The position numbers and the translations under genes are program-made. Shown in pieces: positions 21,974-34,479 of a DNA stretch of 64,000 nucleotides. Each line of letters starts with the position of its first letter. The first letter of the stretch is position 1. Below the pieces are notes generated by a model that saw nothing but the letters and a program-made list of their open reading frames with translations, was not told where the DNA came from and made no database searches. The DNA is from Hordeum vulgare subsp. vulgare (lineage: Eukaryota > Streptophyta > Magnoliopsida > Poales > Poaceae): assembly GCF_904849725.1 (NCBI RefSeq), contig NC_058521.1, positions 341,728,638 through 341,792,637 of the forward strand, read 5' to 3'.

Positions 21974-21991
21974 TGGCGCCGTTAGCGGGGA
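21974..21991 (+). promoter_or_regulatory. Second PBS-like copy
   Basis: TGGCGCCGTTAGCGGGGA lies 59 bp after the first copy, within a tandem duplication that also repeats GAGGATCAAGTCAAGAA. The substitution pattern differs from that of the first copy. Which one primed reverse transcription is unknown, but its distance from the LTR favours the first. Confidence 0.7.
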
Positions 21992-22197
21992 GGATCAAGT
22001 CAAGAACTCATCCAAGTAAGTGTCGCAAACTCATCTCTTGCATTTACTTTTATGCCTCTCGTTTTCCTCTCCCCCACTTCTGAAAAACAAAAATTTACAA
22101 AAATATTTTCCTTTTTTCGTTTGCCTTTTTTTCATTCGCCCTTTTCTCACGCTTGCTTTCTGTTCGCTTGTGTGCTTGTTTGCTTGCTGAAGTCACC

Positions 22198-23576
22198 ATG
22201 ACTGAAAACACCAAAATTTGTGACTTCTGGAATACTAATAATAATGATTTTATTAGTACTCCGATTGCTCCTGCCACTAGTGCGGAATCATACGAAATCA
22301 ATGCTGCTTTGTTGAATCTTTTATGAAAGAGCAATTCTCCGGCCTTCCTTGTGAAGATGCCGCATCCCATCTTAATTCCTTCATTGAGCTTTGTGATATG
22401 CAAAATAAGAAAGATGTGGATAATGATGTGATTAAATTGAAGCTTTTTCCGTTCTCGTTGAGAGATCGAGCAAAAACTTGGTTTTCGTCTTTGCCCAAAA
22501 ACAGTATTTATTCTTGGAACAAGTGCAAAGATGCTTATATATCCAAGTATTTTCCGCCGGCTAAGATTATCTCTCTACGTAATGATATCATGAACTTTAA
22601 GCTACTTGATCATGAACATGTTGCACAATCTTCGGAGAGAATGAAATTGATGATTACAAATTGTCCTACTCATGGCTTGAGTCTTTGGATGATTATACAA
22701 ATCTTCTACGTTGGCATGAATTTCGCTTCTAGAAATATCTTGGACTCCGCCTCGGGTGGAACGTTCACGGAAATCACGTTAGGAGAATCCACAAAACTCT
22801 TAGACAATGTCATGACGAACTACTCTCAGTGGCACACCGAAAGGTCACCTACTAGTAAGAAGGTACACGCTATAGAAGAAATTAACTCGTTGAGTGCTAA
22901 GATGGATGAGTTAATGAATTTGGTTGCTAGTAGAAGTGCTCCTTTAGATCCTAATGACACGCCCTTGTCTTTCTTGATTGAGAGTAGCAACGCTAGCTTG
23001 GACGTTAATTTTGTTGGTAGGAATAATTTTGTTAACAACAATGCTTTTAGAGGAAACTATGTTGCTAGGCCTTTTCCAAGTAACCCCTCTAATCACTTTG
23101 GCAACTCCTACAAGAATACTCATGGAAATTACAATAGATTACCCTCTGATCTAGAGATTAATGTCAAAGATTTTATTAACTCGCAAAAGATTTTCAATTC
23201 GTCCATAGAGGAAAAACTACTCAAAATTGACTATTTGGCTAGGAGCGTTGATAGAATGTCTAGTGATATTGATGCTTCCAAAGTTAGATGTGCTCCTCCC
23301 AAGATCAATATGGATGAAACTTTGAAAGCTATGTGTGTTTCCATGAGTGAGAGGAAAGAAAGAACCGCCCAAATTCGTGCTAGACATGAATGGCTTAAAA
23401 GGGCGTGTTCTCGTGATAAGAATCACCAAGATCTTAAAGTTCTTGATGTGACTCCCATTGAATCTTTGTTTTCTTGTGTCAAACATAATCATGATGGGTG
23501 TGGATATGAATCCACTTTGGTTAAAAAAAACGCCCCAATGATTCGGAGTCCATCTATCTTGATGCTAAAAGCATAA
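22198..23576 (+). pseudogene. gag: Gag polyprotein of the gag-pro element, frameshifted
   Basis: The likely start is the ATG at 22198 after an untranslated leader (MTENTKICDFWNTNN...). The frame breaks near 22318 and continues in another frame. The capsid-like domain shows LKLFPFSLRDRAKTWFSSLP (22436-22495) and SKYFPPAKIISLRN (22540-22581), the signature of Athila/Tat gag. A Ser/Asn-rich region and a basic C-terminal part follow. The reading frame ends at 23576 just after a run of eight A at 23523-23530; a one-base change there would separate gag from the downstream protease frame. Gag would assemble the virus-like particle that packages the RNA. Confidence 0.82.
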
Positions 23577-23602
23577 AAAGTGGAGTAGAAGATATTAAAA
23601 CC

Positions 23603-24274
23603 TTGAGTAGTAATGAAACTACTACTTTGGATTTCAAGGAGTTCAATTATGATAGTTTCTCCTTGATTGAATGCATTTCCTTGATGCAATACATGCTAAA
23701 CTCTACACACGCTTATAGCCAAAACAAGGCCTTTACCGATCATATCGTCGATGCTATGATAAAATATCTTGAAGAGAAACTTGAATTGGAAGTTTGTATC
23801 CCTAGAAAGCTTCCTGGTGAGTGGGAACCTACTATCAAAATCAAAATCAAAAACTACGAATGCAATGCTTTGTGTGATTTGGGTGCTAGTGTTTCCGCGA
23901 GTCCAAAGTCTTTATGTGATGTTCTGGGTTTTAATGAGATTGAGGAGTGTTCTCTTAATTTGCATCTTGTGGATTCTACTGTCAAGAAACCGATGGGAAG
24001 GATCAATGATGTTCTTATTATTGCAAATAGGAACTATGTACACGTGGATTTCATTGTGCTTGACATTGATTGCAATCCTACATGCCATATCATTCTTGGT
24101 AGACCTTTCCTAAGGACTATCGGTGCTATCATCGATATGAAGGAAGGGAATATTAGATTTCAATTTCCTTTAAAGAAGGGCATGGAGCATTTTCCTAGAA
24201 AGAAAATAAGATTGCCTTATGAATCCATGATGAGGGCTACTTATGGTTTGAGCACCAAAGACGGCGATACGTGA
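23603..24274 (+). CDS. Retroviral-type aspartic protease of the gag-pro element
   Basis: This is an intact 223-residue frame. The active-site region is ALCDLGASVSASPKSLCDVLG at about residues 90-110, with DLGAS in place of the usual D[TS]GA. The flap and C-terminal fold motifs HVDFIVLDID and HIILGRPFLRTIGAIID (about 147-182) follow. It probably belonged to one gag-pro frame, because the sequence between 23531 and 23603 reads as a continuation of gag in this frame. The first ATG is therefore arbitrary. No reverse transcriptase follows; coding ends here at CGGCGATACGTGA. Confidence 0.85.
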   Translation: MSSNETTTLDFKEFNYDSFSLIECISLMQYMLNSTHAYSQNKAFTDHIVDAMIKYLEEKLELEVCIPRKLPGEWEPTIKIKIKNYECNALCDLGASVSASPKSLCDVLGFNEIEECSLNLHLVDSTVKKPMGRINDVLIIANRNYVHVDFIVLDIDCNPTCHIILGRPFLRTIGAIIDMKEGNIRFQFPLKKGMEHFPRKKIRLPYESMMRATYGLSTKDGDT

Positions 24275-26860
24275 TTCTATCGCCTTATGCCTAGCTAAGG
24301 GCGTTAAACAATAGCGCTTGTTGGCAGGAACCCAATGAATTTATCTTTTTCTTTCTGTTATGATTGTGTCTTTTGTGTTTCCTTTTGTGTTTGAGCCAAG
24401 CAAAACATTTATGACTAGTCTTGGTGATGGTTGTTTGATCGTGCTGGAAAAAGACATAAACTTTTCGCGCACGAGATTATTTTTCATTTTTATTCAGAAA
24501 GAGCTTTTGAGTTGATTCTTTTTTCTGCTGGTTGATATGCCCTTTTCCCAGGAAGCCGTATTTTTTTAGAATTTGTGAGGTACCAGAAGACTGGTCTGTT
24601 TTTGACAGATTCTGTTTTTGTTTAGTTGGTTGATTGTTTTGATGAAACTCTGGATAGTATCGGGGGGTACTAGCCATGGAAAAGTCAGAATACAGTAATC
24701 TAACACCAATATAAATAAAAATAAAGATTGCTACTGTACCTAAAGAGGTGGTAGTTTGTCTTCTTGTCCTAATAATATCATGAGTTTCTGTTTAAGTTTT
24801 GTGTTGTGATGTTTTCGAGTTTTGGGTGATGTTCTCATGGACAAAGGGATAAAGAGTGGAAATAGCTCAAGCTTGGGGATGCCCAAGGAATCCCAAGCCA
24901 AATTCAAGGACACCAAAAAGCTTAAGCTTGGGGATTCCCCGGGAAGGCATCCCCTCTTTCGTCTTCAATCCATCGGTAACATTACTTGGAGCTATATTTT
25001 TATTCACCACATGATATGTGTTTTGCTTGGAGCATCTTGTATCGTATGAGTCTTTTATTTTTTTTGTGTCACAATCATCCTTGTTGCACAACTTTTGAGA
25101 GAGACATGCACTCGTCGTGAATTTGCTAGAATGCTCATCGTGCTTCACTTATATCTTTTGAGCTAGATAATTTTGTTCTATCTCCTTCACTCAGATCTTT
25201 TAGAGTACGGCGGTGTGTAACTTGGTAGTTGGCTTGTGCTATGAAAGTAGTCCCAAAGGTGATAGGTACCCAAAGAGGATACAATAAACCTCCATATTCA
25301 TGTGCATTGAGTATAAAGAGAAGTTTTGATTCCTATCAATTAGTTTTGAGACGTGGATTTGGTAATATTAAGAGTTATGTTAGTACGGTGTTGTGAATCT
25401 AGAAATACTTGTGTTGAAGTTAGTGATTCCCGTAACATGCACATATGGTGAACCGCTATTTTAGGAAGTCGTAGCATAATTGATCTATTGATTGTCATCC
25501 TTTGTGTTGCGGTCGGGATCGCGTGATGGTTAACACCTACCAACCCTTCCCTTAGGAGTATGCGTTTAGCACTTTGTTTTGATTACTAATAAAAACATTC
25601 GGAATAAGTATGTGAGTTCTTCATGACTAATGTGAGTCAATAGTATATATGCACTTTCACCTTCCACCATTGCTAGCCTCTCTAGTAGCGCGCAATTTTT
25701 GCCGGTGCACAAACCCACCATATGCCTTCCTCAAAGCAGCCACAATACCTACCTACTATGGCATTTTCATAGCCATTCCGAGATATATTGCCATGCAACT
25801 CCCACCGTTCCATCTCATGACTTGTGTCATCACTCTCATATTGCCATTGCATGATCGTAAGATAGCTAGCGAGATGTTTCAACGTCATACGCTAATCTAG
25901 ATCGTTGCACATCCCGGTACACTGCCGGAGGCATTTCCTATAGAGTCATCATCGTTCTAAGCTTTGAGCTGTGAGTAAATAAAAGTGTGATGATCATTAT
26001 TATTAGAGCATTGCCCATGTGATGAAATAAAAAAAGAGGCCAAAGTTGCCCACAATAAAAAAAATAGAAAAAGAGGCCCAAGAGCCCAAATAAAAAAGAG
26101 AAAAAGAGAGAAGGGACAATGCTACTATCTTTTTCCACACTTGTGCTTCATAATAGCACCATGTTCTTCATGATTGAGAGCCTCTTGTTTTTTCACCACC
26201 ATATACTAGTGGGAATCTTTATTTTATAACTTGGTTTGTATATTCCAATGATGGGCTTCCTCAAATTTCCCTAGGTCTTCGTGAGCAAGCAAGTTGGATG
26301 CACACCCACTAGTTCTCCTATTGAGCTTTCACATACTTATTGCTCTAGTGCATCCTTTGTATGGCAATCCCTAATCATTCACATTGATATCTATTAATGG
26401 GCATCTCCATAGCCCTTTTATACGCCAACTCAATGTGACCATCTCCTCCTTTTTGTCTCACAACCACCACCACACTCTATTCCACCTATAGTGCCATATC
26501 CATGGCTCACGCTCATGTATTGCATGAGAGTTGAAAAAGGTTTGAGAAAGTAAGAGTGCGAAAACAATTACTTGGCCAATACTGGGGTTGTGTATGATTT
26601 AAATTAGTTGTGTGAGGATGATGGAGCATAGCCAGACTATCTGATTTTGTTGGGATAACTTTCTTTAGCCTTGTTATTTCGAAAGTTCATGATTACCTTG
26701 CTAGTTTGCTTGAAGTATTATTGTTTTCATGTCAATAGAAAACTATTGTTTTGAATCTTATGGATCTGAACATTCATGTCACATGAAAGAAGTTACAAAG
26801 GACAAGTATGTTAGGTAGCTTTCCACATCAAAAATTCAGTCTTTATCACTTCCCTACTCG
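24275..26860. other. Non-coding internal region of the gag-pro element
   Basis: About 2.6 kb where an autonomous relative would carry pol. It opens with TAGCGCTTGTTGG-type sequence. It contains AGCTTGGGGATGCCCAAGG (24869 on), echoed by AGCTTAAGCTTGGGGATTCC (24919 on). No reverse transcriptase, RNase H or integrase motif is visible on either strand. Confidence 0.75.
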
Positions 26861-26867
26861 AGGACGA

Positions 26868-26888
26868 GGAGTTAAGCTTGGGGATGCT
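26868..26888 (+). promoter_or_regulatory. Polypurine tract region of the gag-pro element
   Basis: GAGTTAAGCTTGGGGATGCT lies immediately before the 3' LTR. The purine-rich core AAGCTTGGGGA is the expected plus-strand primer site, and a similar AAGCTTGGGGATGCC also occurs internally at 24870. Confidence 0.65.
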
Positions 26889-28379
26889 TGATACGTCTCC
26901 AACGTATCTATAATTTTTGATGGTTCCATGCTATTATCTTGTCAAACTTTGGATGTTTTGTATGCCTTTTATATCTTTTTTGGGACTAACTTATTAACTC
27001 AGTGCCAAGTGCCAGTTCCTGTTTTTTTTCGTGTTTTTGACCCATTTTAGAGGAGGATTTTAAATGGTGTCCAAACAGAATAAAGCTTCTGAAAAGATTT
27101 TTTTTCCGGAACAGAAGATACGCACGAGACTTGAGAACCAAGGCAGGGGCCACCAGGGGACCCCACATGCCCCCTAGGCGCGGCCAAGGGGGCCCGCGCC
27201 TAGGAGGCTTGTGGGCCCCCTGTGGCTCGTCTGCCCTACCTCTTCCGCCTATAAATTCAGAAAAATTCCTAAACTGCGAGAGAGATCCACGAAAATACTT
27301 TTTCGCCGCCGTAAGCTTCTGTCTCCGCAAGATCCCATCTGGGGCACGTTATGGTGCCCTGCCGGAGGGTGGATTCGGATACGGAGGGCTTCTTCATCAA
27401 CACCATAACCTCTCCAATGATGCATGAGTAGTTCACGATAGACCTTCGGGTCCATAGCTAGTAGCTAGATGGCTTCTTCTCTCTCTTGGATCTTCCATAC
27501 AAAGTTCTCCACCATCTTCATGGAGATCTATCCGATGTAATCTTGTTTGTGGTGTGTTTGTGGAGATCCGATGAATTGTGGATTTATGATCAGATTATCT
27601 ACGAATCTTATTTGAGTTTCTTCTGATCTCTTATATGCATGATTTCATATCCTTGTAATTCTCTTCGAGTTGTGGGTTTTGTTTGGCCAACTTGATCTAT
27701 GATTCTTGCAATGGGAGAAGTGCTTGGTTTTGGGTTCATACGGTGCGGTGACCTCTCTCAGTGACAGAAGGGGCAGAGAGGCACGCATCATGTGGTTGCC
27801 ATCAAGGGTAAAAAATGGGGTTTTCATCGTTGGTTTGAGTTTATCCCTCTACATCATGTCATCTTGCTTAAGGCGTTACTCGGTTCTTCATGAACTCAAT
27901 CACTAGATGCATGCTGGATAGCGGTCGATGTGTGGAGTAATAGTAGTAGATGGAGAAAGTATCGGTCTACTTGTCTCGGCCGTGATGCCTATATGTATGA
28001 TCATTGCATTAGATATCGTCATGACTTTGCGCGGTTCTATCAATTGCTCGACAGTAATTTGTTCACCCACCGTATTATTTGCTATTTTGAGAGAAGCCTC
28101 CAGTGAACACTATGGCCCCCGGGTCTACTTCACACCATATTTTCAGCCTTACACTTTTACTTCGTTGCACTTTCCGCCTTCAATCTTGAAGGGATTGACA
28201 ACCCCTTTATAGCGTTGGTTGCAAGCTCTTTTGTGTTTGCGCGGGTACTCTAGACTTGGCGCGATTCTCCTACTCGATTGATTCCTTGGTTCTCAAACTG
28301 AGGGAAATACTTACTGCTCATGTGCTGCATCACCCTTTCCTCTTCACGGGAAAAACCAACGCAAGCTCAAGACGCAGCA
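26889..28379 (+). repeat. 3' LTR of the gag-pro element
   Basis: It begins TGATACGTCTCCAACG and ends GACGCAGCA. It is followed by atgta, which nearly duplicates acgta at 20412-20416. Small indels relative to the 5' LTR occur near 27880-27905 and 28180. Confidence 0.92.
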
Positions 28380-28384
28380 ATGTA

Positions 28385-29430
28385 TCACTTCCTCGGGGGT
28401 CGGCTCCATCTGCGCCGATAGTGGACCACGCGACCGCCATCAAAGGAACTTCGGGTCTATGAAGAGACCTCAGTTTCTTGCCAATATGCGAGCCCCAGAA
28501 GGTCGCACCTCTTAGTGCTAGCCCGACAGAGTCGAATCCCGGATATGGGACCTCTCAAACTTGTTTTCTCTCCGGAGTCTACGACGAGGATGCGGTCCAG
28601 GCGTCATCGTCGAGAACAAATTCCTTTGCAAGAATTTCCATTTTATTATGCTACTCATATTTAATAAACTATGCGAGAAGAAATTCCTATGAAAAAATCG
28701 TATGTCTCGGGGACTACTCCGACGATTATCGTGGAGTCCTCGGTGGCGATCGCCGGGGATCTCCTCACAGAGGGTTCTTTTTATTTTTTGTTAGTTTTCT
28801 TAATATTTTTTCTAAACAGAACATTTTTTTAAGATTTGGGGTAACTTTTGGAATCATTAGAGCTTTTGAGTGAATCTTTTTGCTCTAGGTCACAAAAATG
28901 ATAAACTTTATATTAGTGTGTGTAATTTGAATAGTTTATATTTCAACTCTTTGAAATTTGTGTGAATCACTTGTTCGTGAATAACTTAGTTTAAAAATAG
29001 ATTTTTGAGTGATTCTTTTTCCTACTGTTTAGCTGTTTCAGTTTTATGCCTCTTTCCTTTTATTTAATTATTTCAATTTTTTGTTGTTGTTATTATTTTC
29101 CCAAATTATATTATGTTTCTCTTAGTCAACATAAGGGGTTTTAATTTTCATTTTTAAGAATTATTTTACAGATTCAATTTTATAGATTGAAATTAATTCT
29201 TATAAAATGTGTAACTAATTAATTTCACAGTTAATAAATAAATACAAAAATTGCATTGATTAAGTCATGTGTGTAACTAAAATACTAAAAGGACACGAAA
29301 AATTCCTAATTTTGAAATCTTCATAACTTAATAAATAATTATTCAAAAATCATGTTTCAAAGGACAAACATTCCGACGTCACAAAGGGGTAGCAAACTGA
29401 AACTTTTTTGCTTGATTGTATGAGGGTAAA
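28385..29430. other. CACTA-A internal sequence between two insertions, no gene identified
   Basis: The first ~250 bp is GC-moderate and may be coding remnant continuous with 20236-20416. From about 28770 the sequence is AT-rich with no recognised motif and resembles intron or intergenic CACTA DNA. Confidence 0.35.
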
Positions 29431-32400
29431 TGTGACAGCCCGAGACCGACGTTCCAGAAGATTCCCCTTCTATTCCGTTTCTGTCGTGTGATTATTTTAT
29501 TTGTCGCATCATCATCGCATCATGCGAATCATCTGCATTTTATCGGCATCCCCGTTGCCGCCAGTTTTCAACTTGCATCCATTGGTAATTGCCGGTTCTC
29601 ATCGTTGTCCGTTCTGAGCCCGACCACACAAGCACACGCCCGTGACATCGTCAAAACCCAGTTTTTAAATGTGTGTATAAGACTTTCTCTGATTGGGTTG
29701 GAACTTGGCGTGCGGTCATAATTAGTTCTAGCTAGGCCGCCTGTCAAGTTTCGTCGCAATCGGACTCCGTCTGCTACCCGAACGGTCGACCGTAACGTCA
29801 CCGTATTCGGTCTATCGTCGGACGTTTTATCGGTGTTTTAAAATCGTGTTGTCGCGCCGCACAGTTTCCCTCTCTTCCCCGACTAACCTACTCACACCCG
29901 AATTGTTCGATTCCAACCACGCGGTTGAAACTGGGGCGAAATTCTGCTAAACCTAGCCCACCCATGGTCTATAAATAGACCCCCGTGCATCTTAGACAGC
30001 AAACCCTAATCCCCATCGGGATCTGCTCCCCTAACCCTAGCCTCCTACCTCTCTCTCTGCTCCCACCAGCCTCCAGCCGTCGCTGGCCCGCCCGAGCCAA
30101 TTCGAGGCCCGCTGGGCCCGGATCCGCGTCGCCGCTCGCGTGCGCCTCCGAGCTCCCTGTGGCCTCCTCCTCCCGAGCCACCTTCGCCGTCGGGAGCCCT
30201 CACCGCCGCCCCGGTTCCGCAGCTCCGCGCCCGCGCCACCTGCCTCAACGCCGCCGGCGACCCCGCAGCCTGCCGGGGCCTGCCACCGCAGCATCAGGCG
30301 GCTCGCCCCGCTTTAGTCCGTGCTGGCCATGGCTCCCGGAGCGCACCTCCCAGATCCGAGGCCCTCCCCAGGCCTCCCAAGCCGGTGCTAGCCACGCATC
30401 TGGAGCCGCCTCCCCGCGCCAGGCCCTCCTCGCTGTGTCGCGCCCCGCCACCCTGCGACCTCCCGCCGGCCAGCTGCCATGGCCTCGTGCTCGATCTCGG
30501 GAGAAACGAGGGCAGCACCCCGTGACCGCTCTTGGGCCGCACTGCCCGAGCTGGCCCAACTCCAACAGGCCGACGCCGGCCTAGTCGGTCTCCCCGGCCC
30601 AGCTGACCCCGAGGCCCTTTCGGCCCGCATCTCCGCCTCCCCCTTCATGGGCCGAGCCCACCAAGGTTAGGACCCCGCTGCTCTACTCCCTTCCCATGGC
30701 GTGATTTGCTAAGTTGCGCCCCAGTTGGCCCGATTAGTTAATTTAGGGTTTCGGAATTAATTTAATTTGAGAAAATTAACGAATATCCAAACGACCGTAG
30801 TTTTTAATCCGTATGTCGGATCGGAGCAAGTTGTATATGGATCTCGTGTAGAATTTCACGTAGATTACTAATTTGCAACTTGCATAAATGTTTGAAGTAG
30901 TTTGAACCGCCAAATGCCTAGTTTTGCGTGTTGTTCTATTATGTTAGTTGTCCCGCATTAATTTTCGTGCGTGTCCGGATTGCTCAAACCCCGTAGATAA
31001 AATGCTCATGTTTTAGGAACCCTTTTGCCATGTATTTTAGAGTAGTCATTGGTATTTTTGCATGTAGGATTCTGTATCTAGTTTGATATACCGTGTTTAG
31101 GACATTATGTCGCATATACGTGAGGCGTTGTTTTTATTTTGCAACCCCATGTTATATATGTTTTCGGGGTAGAAAAATCCATAGAATTTAACTGTGTATT
31201 TAGTTTTAGCTTTATAGCAAGTTAGTGCGCGTGATATTTTGCCATGATGCCCTTTTGTTTATTTTGTGGGTTTTATTCCTTGCTTGTTATGATTAAGTTG
31301 TCAACTAGAGAGTTGCTCTTGGATGTTTAGTCTAGCCCCTGGTAGTTTTTGTTGCAATAGAAATCCATGTTTAGGTGTGGTTTGTTTGTTCTTTACTTGC
31401 TAGGAAATAGTGTTGTTTTAGAGATGCTGAAATATTTCTAAGTCTGAAATCTGTTATATTTTGTTGTTGTATTGTCTTGATTTTATCTGGTGTTCTGTAG
31501 CTCTTTTGAGGTTGGTGCAATGGAGTTAGTTGTAGACTTTGGGATTCTCTAGCATGCTTTGAATTTTCATGACATTTGGATTCCTATAGCTTATGATTTT
31601 GCTGCTGTCAATATGCCTTCAAATCGAAAACTGCAGTTTCATAAACTGTTATTTTCACTAAGTCTGAAACTGTGTGTGAGAAGCCATTTTGTGAGTTGTT
31701 TTCCTAGTGTTCCATGCTTCCATGATAGGTGTTTTTAGTTGGATGTTGTAGTGCTTCTTGCCCTATATTTCCTCATGCCTTGGTTGAGTATATTGGAATT
31801 GTGTAGCTCGTAGTTGTGTGGTGTAGAAAATGCTATGTGGCTGATTTTGGCAGATTGTAGTGATATCTTGTTTTGCTCGTACTTGTTGAACTGTTGCTCC
31901 GTTTTGATCGTGTCCTATATTAAACTTTCTTAGAATCTCGTGTAGTTTCATATTATCTTGCTGGTTGTGCGTTTTGAAATGCTCGTGACTGTCGTTGCAC
32001 ACATATTGCATTCATGCCATCATATCTTGCGTTGCTCGTATCTTTTAAACCGTAGCTCCTTCGGAGATCTTCTCTATGTGTAAATTGCTTGTAACAACGC
32101 GCAGAATCACGTGAACCAATTTGTTTTGTTGTTTAACAAACATTTAAACATGGTAGTTCAGATCTGGACAGAATTGTAAATTAAGATGTGAGGTCGTCTC
32201 GGAGGTGCTATATGTCATTTCCGACCTCATTTAAAATGCCTAGATAGGTAGTTCAATTACGCTTCACCTCTTGCCATGTGTAACCACATTTAATATTGTC
32301 GTGTATCTAATCAGGATAGAACTAAATAATTAAATATGGAGTTTCGTCAATATGCAACTCATTGCATATTGAACTTCACTTAATGTGTTGCGTTTGATTG

Positions 32401-34282
32401 TTGTGAGTTGCCATGCCATGTCTTGCATATATTCAGCTGATCATGCATCATATGTGGATTGCATCTTGTCGTGCATGTGCCGTGGTGAGTATCTGTGTTG
32501 ATGTTTGTTTCCGGTTTCCTTCGCCTCGATAGAGTTCCGCAAGCGTGTCGGAAAGTGAGGACCCATTCGACTACATCGGTTCGTCTGCTTCACGGAGTCA
32601 TTCTTCTTCCATGCGGGATCTCACGCAAGATGACCATTTCCCCAGATACCATTACTATCATTGTCATGCTAGTATTACCGCTTCTATCGATTATGTATCG
32701 TTGCCTACCACCTATTAAATATTAGCCTCCCAACATTGCCATGAAAACCTTCCATCTGATTGGCTATGTTACCGCTTGCTTAACCATGTGTTAGCGTTGC
32801 TAGTTGCAGGTGTAGTTGCGGCCATGTGATAACATGGGTTCCTTGTCATATCACCATATTAAATGCAACTTAATTCAATGCACCTATATACTTGGTAAAA
32901 GGTGGAAGGCTCGGCCTTTCTAGCCTGGTGTTTTGTTCCACCTTTGCCCCCTTAGTTTTGGCTACCGGTGTTATGTTCCATATTTGAGCGCTCCTAACAC
33001 AATCGAGGTTGTTATGGGGACCCTCTTGATAATTCGTTTTAGATTAAAGCTGGTCTGCCAAGGCCCAACATTGGTACTACATTTTCCCAACATAATAATT
33101 TTGATAATACTGAAAGCATAGGGCGTCATGAACCCGTGGAGTAATTTTGCATAATACAGGGAGGGCCAGTGCTGATGGTGCTGGTCCAAAACAGAGCAGC
33201 TTACTAAAGCTACCCGGGTCAACTCGGCGTCTTGCGTGGTAACCATCGCTCATCCGTCGTGTCCTGAGAACGAGATACGCGGCTCCTATCAGGATCGTCG
33301 ACACGCCGGGCGGCATTGCTGGATTAGTTTTACCTTTGACGAATGTCTTGTGCATCGAGATTCCGGTGATGCTTTAGGTAATCTCAGAGTTGAGGTTTTC
33401 CACTAAGGAGTCCGGCGAGATCGCGAGTTTCGTGATCGAGGATTTCTATTCGGCTTGTGGTAATTTGTGATGGATTAGTTGGAGCACCCCTGGAGGGTTA
33501 AATCTTTCGGAAAGCCATGCCCCGATTATGTGCCAATGTGGAAACTTTGTTTAACACTAGTTCTAGACAACTTGAAGTTAACTTAATTCAAATATGCCAA
33601 CTGAGTGCGTAACCATGACTGTTTCTTTCGTGAGTTCCGTCTCCGATCGAGGACACGGTAGGGTTATGTCTGACGTAAGTAGGTGTTCAGGATCATTCAT
33701 TTGATCATCAGTAGATCATGTCCGTTATGCATAGATCATCCCCCTCTTCATTCTTGTACTCGTAAGTTAGCCACCTCATATTATGCTTAGTCGCTTGCTG
33801 CAACCTCACCACTTAACCATACCTCACCTATTAAGCTTTGCTAGTCTTGATACCTTCGGAAATGAGATTGCTGAGTCCCCTGTTGCTCACGGATTACTAC
33901 AACACCAGTTTCAGGAACAGGTAAAGGTTACTTGACGCGAGCGCATTGATTGTTCATTTGGAGATGCCTCTTCTTCTTCTTCTTCATCGATCTACGATGG
34001 GTTCCAGGCCGGCAGCCTGGGATAGCAAGGATGGACGTCGTTCTTCTTTTCTCGTTTGTTTTCGTTCGTAGACAGACCCTGCTCATCTTCGTGATATTTA
34101 TGTATTGTACTGATGTGACTCTGATGTAGCTTGTGGCGAGTGTAAGCCAATTCTATATATCTTTTCTTTTCAGTACATGTACTTGTAAAGATATCCATTC
34201 TTGCGACACAACGAGATGTGCTTCTATCCCTGACGAGGCCCTCGTGCCAAATTGAGGATAGGATCGCATCTTGGGCATTACA
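29431..34282 (+). mobile_element. Sukkula-like (LARD) solo LTR, TSD gtaaa/gtaaa
   Basis: The segment starts TGTGACAGCCCGAGACCGA and ends GGATCGCATCTTGGGCATTACA, the last part being the hallmark 3' end of barley Sukkula LTRs. The flanks are gtaaa at 29426-29430 and gtaaa at 34283-34287, an exact 5-bp duplication, and no internal region is present. This is therefore a solo LTR made by LTR-LTR recombination of a full element. The 4852 bp length fits the unusually long LARD LTR. A TATA box and a GC-rich leader (29985-30670) lie in the first quarter. A minus-strand LTR at 42801-48905 is related, for example over GGTGGAAGGCTCGGCCTTTC and TGTTATGTTCCAT. Confidence 0.9.
29970..29977 (+). promoter_or_regulatory. 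TATA box of the Sukkula-like LTR
   Basis: TATAAATA lies in the context ATGGTCTATAAATAGACCCC, followed about 30 bp later by ATCTTAGACAGCAAACCC, a typical plant transcription-start neighbourhood. It lies 539 bp from the LTR start. Confidence 0.65.
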
Positions 34283-34479
34283 GTAAAACCTAGGAAGACC
34301 CAAAAGACGAGTATACCTTAACTCTTACAATGATTCCCTCCGGTTTGTCCGAATTGGGACTTTCCAGCTATATGTCCGAAAACTCACTAGAGAGAAACTG
34401 ATGACAGTGAAGCCGATCACATCCCAGAGTGGGATCTTGGGGTATAAGACTTTTTCTTTGCATATGTCCCTTTCTTATG

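Larger units (their letters stand above)
20417..28379 (+). mobile_element. Complete gag-pro-only LTR retrotransposon, Athila lineage (Sabrina/WHAM-like)
   Basis: Two direct LTRs of 1488 bp (20417-21904) and 1491 bp (26889-28379) start TGATACGTCTCCAAC and end GCAGCA. The flanks are acgta (20412-20416) and atgta (28380-28384), a TSD with one mismatch. A tRNA-Asp-type PBS follows the left LTR and a purine tract precedes the right one. The interior encodes gag and an aspartic protease, but no reverse transcriptase, RNase H or integrase, so it must have moved using enzymes from another element. By eye the first ~285 bp of the LTRs differ at about 7 % of positions, implying insertion roughly 2-3 million years ago at 1.3e-8 substitutions per site per year. 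The family name is by resemblance only. Confidence 0.92.

Noticed and set aside
29985..30670. Overlapping Pro/Ala/Arg-rich frames on both strands, up to 199 residues
   Set aside because: GC-rich leader of the Sukkula-like LTR; open in most frames with no recognised domain.
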